The translations under genes were made by a program, and so were the position numbers. From an uncultured Rikenella sp. (GTDB taxonomy: Bacteria > Bacteroidota > Bacteroidia > Bacteroidales > Rikenellaceae), in contig CAJTNK010000072.1 of NCBI GenBank assembly GCA_910577885.1, positions 1-9,732 of the forward strand: 9,732 nt of DNA, given 5' to 3'. Positions 1-6,203 of the stretch are shown piece after piece; position 1 is the stretch's first letter, and the number at the start of each line of letters is the position of its first letter. The notes below the pieces were generated by a model. That model ran no database searches. It saw only the letters and a list, made by a program, of their open reading frames with translations, and was not told the DNA's origin.

Positions 1-341
1 CGCCGGGCGGGCGGTGCCTTCCGGCACCCGGCATGGCCATCCGGATGAGAAAAACAGCCTTCGTCCGCGCGCTGGCGGAACTTGGCCAAACAATTTTCAT
101 TGTTTGGCCAAGTTCCTACTTCAGCAGTCGCGCGCGGGGCTGGAGGGAACTGCCCTCGGGCCGGGCAGGCCCCACGTCCCGTGGACGGGCGATGCTACGC
201 ATCGCTACACCCTTTCGGCAGCCCCCCAACAGCCCCGGACACGACCGCGCTAAACGCAACACGACCGCCCGAACAGTCCGCATCGGACTTCCGGACGGCG
301 CGCGCTTGCACTCCTCACCGCTACCGTAAATACAGCAGCGG
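1..341. other. Gene-free GC-rich palindromic region
   Basis: I see no convincing gene here; the short open frames on the plus strand overlap one another and have low-complexity, Arg/Pro-rich translations. The stretch holds several inverted repeats: GGTGCC-TTCC-GGCACC at 13-28, a perfect 18-bp hairpin at 77-116, and GCGATGC-TAC-GCATCGC at 189-205. The first and third resemble motifs in the gene-free region at 4440-5187, so the window probably opens inside a copy of the same repeat family. It lies downstream of the carboxylase genes, so it may hold their 3' untranslated end, but no hairpin with a T-tract on the minus strand was found. Confidence 0.6.
77..116. repeat. Perfect 18-bp inverted repeat, 4-nt loop
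   Basis: Bases 77-94 (GGAACTTGGCCAAACAAT) are the exact reverse complement of 99-116, separated by TTTC. Neither side is followed by a T-run, so it does not look like a canonical intrinsic terminator. It could be a REP-like unit or a 3'-end RNA stabiliser for the minus-strand carboxylase transcript ending at 342; that role is speculative. Confidence 0.8.
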
Positions 342-881
342 CTAATGTTCCGCCTTGATCTCGATCAACACATCGTCCTTCCCCACCGTCTTCCCCGGCA
401 CCACCGTCACCTTCGTCACCGTCCCTTTCATATGCGTCGAGATGGTGTTCTGCATCTTCATCGCCTCCAACACCAGCAATGCCTCACCGCTCCCCACCGT
501 CTGTCCCTCGGTCACGAACACGTCGAGGATCTTGCCCGGCATCGGCGCCTTGATGACCTCCTTCTTCGACAAACCCGCCTTCGCCGCCAGCATCCGTTTC
601 CGGCTGAGCGAGAACGGAGTCTCGATCGAGAAGTTGTAGCTCACCCCGTTGAGCGTAATGCTGTACGTATTGGCGCTCTGCTGCGTAATCTCGTACGGAT
701 ACCGCATTCCGTCGCAAGACAAGACATTCACCCCGTCCGCCTCCTGAACCAGGTCGATCCGGATCGGCCGTTTCTGGTACCGGTACTCGTAATTGTTCTT
801 GACCGAAAACTCATACTCCGCGTTCGTGTCCGTATTCAGAGCAATCAGTTTGGTCGTATTGGTCGTTTTTTTCGGTGTCAT
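342..881 (-). CDS. Biotin carboxyl carrier subunit of acyl-CoA carboxylase
   Basis: This 179-residue protein should carry the biotin that shuttles a carboxyl group from the biotin carboxylase to the carboxyltransferase of the same cytoplasmic complex. The C-terminal ~70 residues form a biotinyl/lipoyl domain: APMPGKI at about 112-118 and the biotinylation motif EAMKM at 139-143, with Lys142 the expected biotin site. The N-terminal ~100 residues (about 20-95) look like a beta-rich region contacting the partner subunits and have no motif I can name. The frame extends upstream to 953, overlapping the biotin carboxylase gene, but those 24 extra residues (including a run of Ile) look like translated spacer; MTPKKTTN at 881 leaves a 38-bp gap after the biotin carboxylase stop. 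It is the last gene of the carboxylase locus and probably co-transcribed with the gene at 920-2404. Confidence 0.9.
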   Translation of the reverse strand: MTPKKTTNTTKLIALNTDTNAEYEFSVKNNYEYRYQKRPIRIDLVQEADGVNVLSCDGMRYPYEITQQSANTYSITLNGVSYNFSIETPFSLSRKRMLAAKAGLSKKEVIKAPMPGKILDVFVTEGQTVGSGEALLVLEAMKMQNTISTHMKGTVTKVTVVPGKTVGKDDVLIEIKAEH

Positions 882-919
882 AGTTTCAATAGCCTGAGAA
901 AGAGGATCGATGATGATGA

Positions 920-2404
920 TTACAAGTTCCGGATCCGCCGGTTGAGCACCCACGGGTCGATGCCGGTCTCCGGCCCAACGTCCGGCACCATCTCATGCGT
1001 GTACTGGTACAGCGCCAGCATCGCCGCCATCAACTCTTCGTCCGGTTCGCGGTAGACGAGCGATTCGAGCTTCGTTTCGATGAACGACGTGTCGAAATCC
1101 CCGCTGCAGAACGCCTCGTTGTGCAACACCGCCTTGCAGAACGGGATGGTGGTCTTCACCCCCTTGATATGGAACCGCTCCAGAGCCGACAGCGTCCGTT
1201 CGATGGCCTGTTTGCGATCCTTCCCGTGGACGATGAGTTTGGCGATCATCGAGTCGAACCACGGCGTAATCTCCGACCCCGGCACAATCCCCGTATCGAT
1301 CCGGATGTTATCCCCCTGCGGCAGTCGAAGCTGCCGAATGGTCCCCATCGACGGCGTAAAATTAGCCTGCACATCCTCGGCATTGATCCGGCACTCGATC
1401 GCCCATCCGTTGAGTTTCACGTCGCTCTGCTTGATCGGCAGTTTTTCGCCCGAAGCGATCCGCAACTGCAGTTCGACCAAGTCCAGCCCCGTAATCGCCT
1501 CCGTAATCGGGTGTTCCACCTGGATCCGGGTGTTCATCTCCATGAAGTAGAAGTTCTTGTTCTTGTCCAACAAGAATTCGACCGTCCCCAAGCTTTCATA
1601 CCCCGCTCCCTTGGCCAGTTTCACCGCCACGCGCGCCATCTTGTTGCGCAGCGTCGCATCCAACCCCGACGACGGAGCCTCTTCCAAGAGTTTCTGGTGT
1701 TTCCGCTGCACCGAGCACTCCCGTTCCCCGAGGTGCACCACATTCCCATGCGCATCCGCCACCACCTGGAACTCGATGTGCTTCGGATTTTCGAGGTACT
1801 TTTCAATGAAGACCGACGGATCGCCGAACGCGCTCTGTGCCTCCGACGAAGCGGCATGGAACATCCGCTCCATCTCGCTCTGCTTGTGCACGATCCGCAT
1901 CCCGCGCCCCCCGCCGCCCGAAGCGGCTTTGATAATCACCGGATAACCGATCTTCTTGGCGATCTTCACCCCCTCCTTGACATCCTTAACGCTCCCCTCG
2001 CTCCCCTGCAACATCGGCACTCCGTTCCGTGCGGCGATCTCCTTGGCGATGATCTTATCGCCCATGTCCTTGATCAACTTGGCCGGCGGCCCCACGAATT
2101 TGACCCCGGCATCCGTACACTTCTGTGCAAACTCCGCATTCTCCGACAAATACCCGTACCCCGGATGCAAAGCCTGAATCTTATGGTCCACCGCCAACTT
2201 CACGAGGTTGTCGATGTCCAAAAACTCGGGCGTGGTCCCGTCCGTCTCCGGAAAGTCGATCACCTGGTCCGCAAAGTTCAAATAAACGGCATTCGGCTCC
2301 TTCGCCGTACGAATCACATAGGTCTTAATCCCCATCCGCTTCGCCGTGCGACAAATCCGTATCGCGATCTCCCCGCGATTCGCTATCAGTAACGATTTTA
2401 TCAT
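920..2404 (-). CDS. accC: Biotin carboxylase subunit (ATP-grasp)
   Basis: This enzyme uses ATP and bicarbonate to carboxylate biotin on the carrier protein encoded just downstream. At 494 residues it is somewhat longer than the ~450-residue bacterial AccC, the extra being mostly C-terminal. The N-terminal domain opens with KSLLIANRGEIAIR and has HPGYGYLSEN at 80-89. The ATP-grasp domain shows Lys117, Lys159, the glycine loop SGGGGRGMR at 162-170, HQK at 236-238, and EMNTRIQVEHP at 289-299, which supplies the metal and bicarbonate residues (Glu289, Asn291, Gln295, Glu297). Arg339 in ECRINAED matches the catalytic Arg of E. coli AccC. All key residues are therefore intact. The start MIKSLLIANRG is the usual family start. 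It is followed after a short gap by the carrier gene and preceded by a 390-bp repeat-bearing gap after the carboxyltransferase gene, so it may need its own promoter; none was clear. Confidence 0.96.
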   Translation of the reverse strand: MIKSLLIANRGEIAIRICRTAKRMGIKTYVIRTAKEPNAVYLNFADQVIDFPETDGTTPEFLDIDNLVKLAVDHKIQALHPGYGYLSENAEFAQKCTDAGVKFVGPPAKLIKDMGDKIIAKEIAARNGVPMLQGSEGSVKDVKEGVKIAKKIGYPVIIKAASGGGGRGMRIVHKQSEMERMFHAASSEAQSAFGDPSVFIEKYLENPKHIEFQVVADAHGNVVHLGERECSVQRKHQKLLEEAPSSGLDATLRNKMARVAVKLAKGAGYESLGTVEFLLDKNKNFYFMEMNTRIQVEHPITEAITGLDLVELQLRIASGEKLPIKQSDVKLNGWAIECRINAEDVQANFTPSMGTIRQLRLPQGDNIRIDTGIVPGSEITPWFDSMIAKLIVHGKDRKQAIERTLSALERFHIKGVKTTIPFCKAVLHNEAFCSGDFDTSFIETKLESLVYREPDEELMAAMLALYQYTHEMVPDVGPETGIDPWVLNRRIRNL

Positions 2405-2794
2405 AATTTCTCTCTATTCTTAATAGATTCGCTTCTTCTCTTCAACCAAATTCTTTGGCGACGGGAGGGTACTGTTCTTTTTGTGAACAAAAAGAACCAA
2501 AAAAACTTTCGGGAATGCTTCGCATTCCATGGGCTGCCGTAGTCAAGAGCCTTGGGGCCTTTCTTTTGGGGTGGCCTTTTGTGGGCGCGCCTAAGGTTTT
2601 TCGCAGCCTAAGCGCGTCCACAAAAAGTGCCACCCCAACAACGGGCCAGAGCATTAGCTTGCGGAGCCTAAGGCATAGCGTATGCTAGCTCAAAAGTTTT
2701 TGGTGCCGCTTTTTTCAAAAAGCGGCAGTTCCGGCTCGTAGCTAAAGAACGGTTGTAGAAAAAAGTGGACTATTTAAATCGTGTAATTTAAGGT
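2405..2794. other. 390-bp gap splitting the carboxylase locus
   Basis: No gene is supported between the carboxyltransferase stop and the biotin carboxylase start. Most of the gap is a palindrome-rich dispersed repeat (2457-2727). The 50 bp next to the biotin carboxylase gene are AT-rich with TTTGG on the minus strand, but I could not find a good TAnnTTTG partner, so a separate promoter is not shown. Confidence 0.7.
2457..2727. repeat. Palindrome-rich dispersed repeat element
   Basis: A chain of nested inverted repeats. GTTCTTTTTGT at 2474-2484 pairs with 2487-2497. GGAATGC-TTC-GCATTCC lies at 2512-2528. A longer stem runs from about 2578 (GGGGTGGC) to 2637 (GCCACCCC) with TTTTGTGG/CCACAAAA inside it. 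GCCGCTTTTTT pairs with AAAAAGCGGC at about 2705-2726. The opening motif CGGGAGGGTACTGT (2462-2475) recurs exactly at 9652-9665, and GCGACGGGAG (2458-2467) recurs at the last ten bases of the window. I read this as a non-coding interspersed element of REP/MITE type; the short open frames across it look like translated repeat. No transposase is present. Confidence 0.7.
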
Positions 2795-4339
2795 TTAAAG
2801 CGGTGTATTGCCGTGTTTCCGCCGCGGCATGCTCACCGATTTCTTTTCGAGGGTTTTGAGCGCGTTGATAATCTTCGAGCGCGTGAAGCGCGGGTCGATC
2901 ACCTCGTCGATAAATCCCTTTTCGTCGGCCACATACGGGTTTGCGATCTCTTCGCGATACTTGGCCGAGAGTTCTTTTTTGAGCGCCGCGGGGTCTTCGG
3001 CTTCGGCGAGTTCCTTGCGATAGAGGATCGCCGTAGCGCCGTCCGGCCCCATTACGGCAATCTCGGCCGTCGGCCAGGCATAGCAGAAGTCTCCGCCGAT
3101 CCCCTTGCTGTTCATGACGATGTAGGCCCCGCCGTACGCCTTCCGCAGAATGACCGTGATACGCGGCACCGTCGCCCGGGTATAAGAGTAGAGCAGTTTC
3201 GCCCCGTGCCGGATAATCCCTTCATGCTCCTGATCGGTCCCCGGCAGGAAGCCCGGCACGTCTTCGAACGTCACGATCGGAATGTTGAAACTGTCGCAGA
3301 AGTTGATGAACCGCGCCGCCTTCACCGACGCGTCGATGTCCAGCGTTCCGGCCATCACCTTCGGCTGGTTGGCCACGATCCCCACGACATAGCCCCCGAT
3401 CCGGGTAAGCCCCGTGACGATATTCCGGGCATGTCCGGCCCCCACTTCGAAGAACCGGCCGTGGTCGGTAATCATGCGGATCACCTCCAACACGTCGTAC
3501 GGCTTATCCGGATCGTCCGGCACAATATCCAGCAAAGCCTCCTCAGCCCGATCGGCCGGATCCTCCGTAGCCACGAACGGCGGATTCTCGATGTTATTGG
3601 CCGGCAGGAACGACAACAGCATCTTGATCCCCTTGATCGTATTTTCGTCGTCGCTGAAAACGAAGTCGGCCACCCCGGTCCGCGTAGAATGCACCGTCGC
3701 CCCCCCCAGCTCTTCGGCCGTCACCTCTTCGTTGAGCACCTGTCGCACGACGTCCGGTCCGGTGACGAACATGTAACTCGTCGACTCGGTCATAAAGACG
3801 AAGTCGGTCAACGCCGGCGAGTAAACCGCCCCCCCGGCCGCCGGCCCCATGATGGCCGAGATCTGCGGAATGACTCCCGACGAGAGGACATTCTGGCGGA
3901 AGATATTGGCATAACCGTTCAAGCTCGTGATCCCCTCCTGAATCCGCGCGCCGCCCGAGTCGATCAAAGCGATCAGCGGCGACCCGGTTTTCAAGGCCAT
4001 GCTCTGGACCTTGACGATCTTGGCGGCATGCACCGAACCAAGCGACCCTCCGAGGACGTTGAAGTCCTGCGAAAAAGCGTAGACCGATTTCCCGCCGATC
4101 GTCCCATACCCGGCAATCACACCATCCCCGAGGGCATTGGTAGACTTTCCGAACCCGCCACCGGCCGCCGGCGTGGCATAGGCGTCGACCTCCTCGAACG
4201 ACCCTTCGTCGAACAACAGGTCGATCCGCTCCCGAGCGGTGAGTTTCCCGCGGTTATGTTGTTTTTCGTAGTACTTTTCGTCGTATTGCTTCTCGAGCGC
4301 AGCTTGTCGCGCCAGGAATCTTTCGTAAGCTTTTCCCAT
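2795..4339 (-). CDS. Acyl-CoA carboxylase carboxyltransferase (beta) subunit
   Basis: This 514-residue protein, typical length for PccB/MmdA-type carboxyltransferases, should transfer CO2 from carboxybiotin to a short-chain acyl-CoA such as propionyl- or acetyl-CoA. Both crotonase-fold halves are complete. The N half has SGGARIQEG at 128-136 and GPAAGGAVYSPAL at 165-177. The C half has FEDVPGFLPG at 358-367, RKAYGGAY at 399-406 and GGDFCYAWP at 415-423. Ile407 follows AYGGAY at the position that is Asp422 in Streptomyces PccB and Ile in its AccB; by that analogy acetyl-CoA may be accepted. The open frame extends to 4864, but the extra 175 residues are Arg/Pro-rich translation of repeats, and a TAATTTTG promoter box lies about 50 bp upstream of MGKAYERF at 4339. 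With ATP-dependent biotin carboxylase and carrier beside it and no membrane decarboxylase subunit, a carboxylase is likelier than a sodium-pumping methylmalonyl-CoA decarboxylase, though the CT fold alone cannot tell them apart. Confidence 0.94.
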   Translation of the reverse strand: MGKAYERFLARQAALEKQYDEKYYEKQHNRGKLTARERIDLLFDEGSFEEVDAYATPAAGGGFGKSTNALGDGVIAGYGTIGGKSVYAFSQDFNVLGGSLGSVHAAKIVKVQSMALKTGSPLIALIDSGGARIQEGITSLNGYANIFRQNVLSSGVIPQISAIMGPAAGGAVYSPALTDFVFMTESTSYMFVTGPDVVRQVLNEEVTAEELGGATVHSTRTGVADFVFSDDENTIKGIKMLLSFLPANNIENPPFVATEDPADRAEEALLDIVPDDPDKPYDVLEVIRMITDHGRFFEVGAGHARNIVTGLTRIGGYVVGIVANQPKVMAGTLDIDASVKAARFINFCDSFNIPIVTFEDVPGFLPGTDQEHEGIIRHGAKLLYSYTRATVPRITVILRKAYGGAYIVMNSKGIGGDFCYAWPTAEIAVMGPDGATAILYRKELAEAEDPAALKKELSAKYREEIANPYVADEKGFIDEVIDPRFTRSKIINALKTLEKKSVSMPRRKHGNTPL

Positions 4340-4387
4340 CTTCGTTGGTGTGGTTAATCCGCCGGACGGTCGCACCGACCGACGCCA

Positions 4388-4395
4388 CAAAATTA
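4388..4395 (-). promoter_or_regulatory. Bacteroidota -7 box for the carboxyltransferase gene
   Basis: On the minus strand these bases read TAATTTTG, an exact match to the Bacteroidota -7 consensus TAnnTTTG. Transcription would begin near 4381, giving a leader of about 40 nt to the ATG at 4339. A convincing -33 TTTG is not evident. The position supports the 4339 start and excludes the longer frame. Confidence 0.55.
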
Positions 4396-4642
4396 ACCAA
4401 TTTTTTCCGAAACGGTTCAGATAAAACATCCGGAACCTCAGGATCTCGGTTCCAATCGTCCGGAATGTCAGCCCCCGCAAGGGTTGTACAGCCTCCGGGG
4501 TGCCGCTCGACACGCCCACAGGGCGTTTTGCTGGGGTTGTCTCTGCCCGCTTTTCTCGCCCGGAGGCCCCAGCGATGCGCAGCATCGCCCGCTCGCCGCG
4601 AGCACGCGACCCCGCGCGGGAGCGCAGTCGCAGAATGGTTCC

Positions 4643-4720
4643 TGGTCGCCCGCCCGCCTTAAAAGGGATTTCGCTCGTTGTGCGAGAGCACAACCGAGAT
4701 GAAATCCCAGCGGGCGACCA
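4643..4720. repeat. Hairpin repeat unit 1
   Basis: The outer arms TGGTCGCCCGC (4643-4653) and GCGGGCGACCA (4710-4720) are perfectly complementary. Inside them GGGATTTC (4665-4672) pairs with GAAATCCC (4701-4708), and CTCGTTGTGC pairs with GCACAACCGAG apart from one bulge. The order CGCCCGCC-TTAA-GGGATTTC is shared with unit 3, marking one repeat family. Confidence 0.75.
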
Positions 4721-4769
4721 CCCTACTGGGGCTTTTTCTGGGTTTGCATCGCAAAATGCAGAGAGAAAC

Positions 4770-4848
4770 CCCGCGTGCCACGCCTTAAGAGGGAAATACT
4801 CCGTTTCAACGAAGAGTTGAAACAGAAGGATTTCCCCAGGCGCGCGGG
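4770..4848. repeat. Hairpin repeat unit 2
   Basis: Nested complementary blocks: CCCGCG/CGCGGG at the outside, CGCCT/AGGCG, GGAAAT/ATTTCC, and GTTTCAAC (4803-4810) with GTTGAAAC (4816-4823) around the loop GAAGA. The arm layout (CGCCT, then GGGAAAT, then TTTCAAC) matches units 1 and 3 but is more diverged. Confidence 0.65.
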
Positions 4849-4893
4849 TCTTCTCCGCAAGCATTTTTTGTCCGCGTGATAGGTTATTTCGGT

Positions 4894-4964
4894 CGCCCGC
4901 CTAAAGAGGAATTTCAATCGATTTTGCTTTCGCAAAACGGTTGAAATCCCTCTTTAGGCGGGCG
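4894..4964. repeat. Hairpin repeat unit 3
   Basis: Bases 4894-4909 (CGCCCGCCTAAAGAGG) pair perfectly with 4949-4964. After one mismatch ATTTCAA (4911-4917) pairs with TTGAAAT (4941-4947), and TTTTGC pairs with GCAAAA around the loop TTTC. It is the best preserved of the three units and is followed directly by the small stem GTGCC-GCTC-GGCAC (4967-4980). Confidence 0.8.
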
Positions 4965-5187
4965 GGGTGCCGCTCGGCACGCGAACCGGGCCTACCGGTT
5001 GCAAACTGCTTCGACTGCCCTGCGCGGGCGGCGGCCGCAGAGGACGAGCCTAAACCAAGAGAACCACAGTAAAAGCCCCGAATGGGGCCCCCGGCGGGAC
5101 CGGCAAAACTTCGTTTTGCTATTGAACGAGCAGCGAAACCCCGACAACCCCCTAAAACTCTCCAACCCCTCAACGCCCCCCGAAAAC

Positions 5188-5227
5188 AAAAAAAACGGAG
5201 AGCTTCCCCAAATAGGGAAGCTCTCCG
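5188..5227 (-). terminator. Intrinsic terminator of the ABC ATPase gene
   Basis: CGGAGAGCTTCCC (5196-5208) pairs perfectly with 5215-5227 across a 6-nt loop. Read on the minus strand the stem is followed by eight T residues (5195 down to 5188). It lies about 40 bp past the stop codon at 5268, so the ATPase transcript ends here and no further gene follows in that operon. Confidence 0.9.
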
Positions 5228-5267
5228 CCCGTCACAAAACACAATCCGACTGAACGGATCCGTTGTT

Positions 5268-5978
5268 TTAGAGGTTGTTTTTGACGCTATCGACGATCTG
5301 GCCGTCCAGCAGGTTGATGACCCGATGCGCATAGGTGGAGTCGCGCTGCGAGTGGGTCACCATGATGATCGTGGTCCCCTCGCGGTTCAGCTCCGACAGC
5401 AAGGTCATCACCTCCTGCCCGTTTTTGGTGTCGAGGTTCCCGGTCGGTTCGTCGGCCAGGATGAGCTTCGGCTGAGCCACCACCGCCCGGGCGATCGCCA
5501 CGCGCTGTTGTTGCCCCCCGGAGAGCTGCTGCGGGAAGTGACCCGCCCGGTGGCTGATGTTCATCCGGTTCAGAATCTCGTTCACCATCTCTTTGCGCTT
5601 TTTGGCCGGAATGCGGAGGTAGATGAGCGGCAGTTCGACGTTCTCGAAGACGTTCAACTCGTCGATCAGGTTAAAGCTCTGGAAGACGAATCCGATGTTT
5701 CCTTTCCGATACAAGGTCCGTTCTTTCTCCTTGAGCGCTCCCACCTCCTTGTCGAGCAGGTAGTACTTTCCTTCCGAGGGGTTGTCGAGCAGACCGAGGA
5801 TGTTGAGCAGCGTGGACTTGCCGCACCCCGACGGTCCCATGATCGCCACGAACTCGCCCGGCGAAACGGACAGCGAGATCCGGTTCAGGGCAATCGTTTC
5901 GACCTCTTCGGTGCGGAAATACTTGCTCAGATCTTCGATGCGGAGCATCGGTTCGTTGTTCAATACCGTGTTTTCCAT
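5268..5978 (-). CDS. LolD/MacB-type ABC transporter ATPase
   Basis: A 236-residue nucleotide-binding subunit that should power an FtsX/MacB-type permease at the inner membrane. Numbered from the 5978 start, it has Walker A GPSGCGKST at 48-56, Q-loop Gln100 in FVFQSFNL, signature LSGGQQQ at 152-158, Walker B LILADEP at 172-178 with catalytic Glu177, D-loop NLD at 181-183 and switch His209. Everything needed for ATP hydrolysis is intact. The open frame reaches 6041, but that ATG overlaps the proposed -12 promoter element and so probably lies upstream of the transcript start. MENTVLNNEP at 5978 is preferred, and MLRIEDLSKYF at 5948 is a credible alternative matching the usual family start. The gene is divergent from the permease at 6287 and appears to share its regulatory region. 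No adaptor or outer-membrane partner is adjacent. The substrate is unknown. Confidence 0.93.
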   Translation of the reverse strand: MENTVLNNEPMLRIEDLSKYFRTEEVETIALNRISLSVSPGEFVAIMGPSGCGKSTLLNILGLLDNPSEGKYYLLDKEVGALKEKERTLYRKGNIGFVFQSFNLIDELNVFENVELPLIYLRIPAKKRKEMVNEILNRMNISHRAGHFPQQLSGGQQQRVAIARAVVAQPKLILADEPTGNLDTKNGQEVMTLLSELNREGTTIIMVTHSQRDSTYAHRVINLLDGQIVDSVKNNL

Positions 5979-6041
5979 GATGAGTGTGTGTAAGTTTGTA
6001 AAAGTTTCGAGTTGTGTTAATCGTTCCGGTTGAGAATCCAT

Positions 6042-6057
6042 GCTGAAATCGTGCCAA
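6042..6057 (-). promoter_or_regulatory. Putative sigma-54 promoter for the ABC ATPase
   Basis: The minus strand reads TTGGCACG (6057 to 6050), a full -24-type box. GG at 6055-6054 is followed after exactly ten bases by GC at 6043-6042, the GG-N10-GC spacing diagnostic of sigma-54 promoters. The -12 block is CAGCA rather than TTGCA. Transcription would start near 6030, about 50 nt before the ATG at 5978. The same DNA also contains TAATTTTG (6062 to 6055), a housekeeping -7 match, so that is the alternative reading. Confidence 0.55.
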
Positions 6058-6111
6058 AATTACCAAAACATTGATTATCAGTTGTTTTTAAAAAACCTTA
6101 GATTCCTGTTC

Positions 6112-6150
6112 TGTCCAAAAAATGGACACCCGGTGTCTATTTTTTGGACA
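6112..6150. promoter_or_regulatory. 39-bp palindrome, putative enhancer for both promoters
   Basis: Bases 6112-6130 pair with 6132-6150 with one mismatch around a single central C. Each half is itself a palindromic 17-mer, TGTCC-N7-GGACA at 6112-6128 and TGTCT-N7-GGACA at 6134-6150, with centres 22 bp apart, about two helical turns. That is the layout expected for two dimer sites of a bound regulator on one face of DNA. The centre (6131) lies equidistant from the two facing GG dinucleotides of the promoters. I infer an upstream activating sequence for an NtrC-family activator; an operator for a repressor is the alternative. Confidence 0.65.
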
Positions 6151-6203
6151 CTCCGCAAATTCTGAAAAATTACAAAATATTAATTGTCAATATTTTAGCT
6201 ATT

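Larger units (their letters stand above)
4440..5187. other. Gene-free region of GC-rich palindromic repeats
   Basis: About 750 bp with no supportable gene; frames on both strands translate to Arg/Pro/Gly-rich sequence and share phrases such as ARLKRDF because they run through copies of the same repeat. It holds three ~75-bp hairpin units (listed separately), two copies of GTGCCGCTCG-ACAC or GCAC (4500-4513 and 4967-4980, like 13-28), GCGATGC-GCA-GCATCGC at 4572-4588 (like 189-205), and GCAAAAC-TTC-GTTTTGC at 5103-5119. It sits between the carboxyltransferase promoter and the ABC ATPase terminator. Confidence 0.7.

Noticed and set aside
907..918. GAT trinucleotide run between biotin carboxylase and carrier genes
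   Set aside because: Only four units in a short spacer; too short to claim phase variation.
995..2392. Plus-strand frame of 465 codons opposite the biotin carboxylase
   Set aside because: Antisense shadow of a conserved gene; Arg/His-rich without recognisable motifs.
2430..2450. Possible promoter (TTTGG, then TATTAAGA) before the biotin carboxylase gene on the minus strand
   Set aside because: The -7 part does not match TAnnTTTG and the spacing is only loosely right, so it is not listed as a feature.
2442..2688. Small frames of 70 and 77 codons on both strands within the repeat element
   Set aside because: Both are translations of the palindromic repeat, overlap each other antisense and lack any protein motif.
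2813..4357. Long plus-strand frame of 514 codons opposite the carboxyltransferase
   Set aside because: A shadow frame kept open by high GC; its translation is rich in Arg, His and Pro with no domain motif, while the minus strand encodes a clear enzyme.
4340..4864. 175-residue N-terminal extension of the carboxyltransferase frame
   Set aside because: It translates palindromic repeat DNA into Arg/Pro-rich sequence, family proteins start near MGKAYERF, and a -7 box at 4388-4395 lies inside it.
4643..4964. Spaced hairpins as a CRISPR array
   Set aside because: Units are long, diverged palindromes with unequal spacing and no short identical direct repeats or spacers; no cas gene is present.
4901..5332. 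Minus-strand frame of 143 codons
   Set aside because: It overlaps the ATPase 3' end and its terminator, then runs through hairpin repeats; ARLKRDF-like phrases recur because the repeats recur.
5979..6041. Upstream ATG (6041) for the ABC ATPase
   Set aside because: It overlaps the proposed -12 element and lies at or before either predicted transcript start; the extra residues have no family similarity I recognise.
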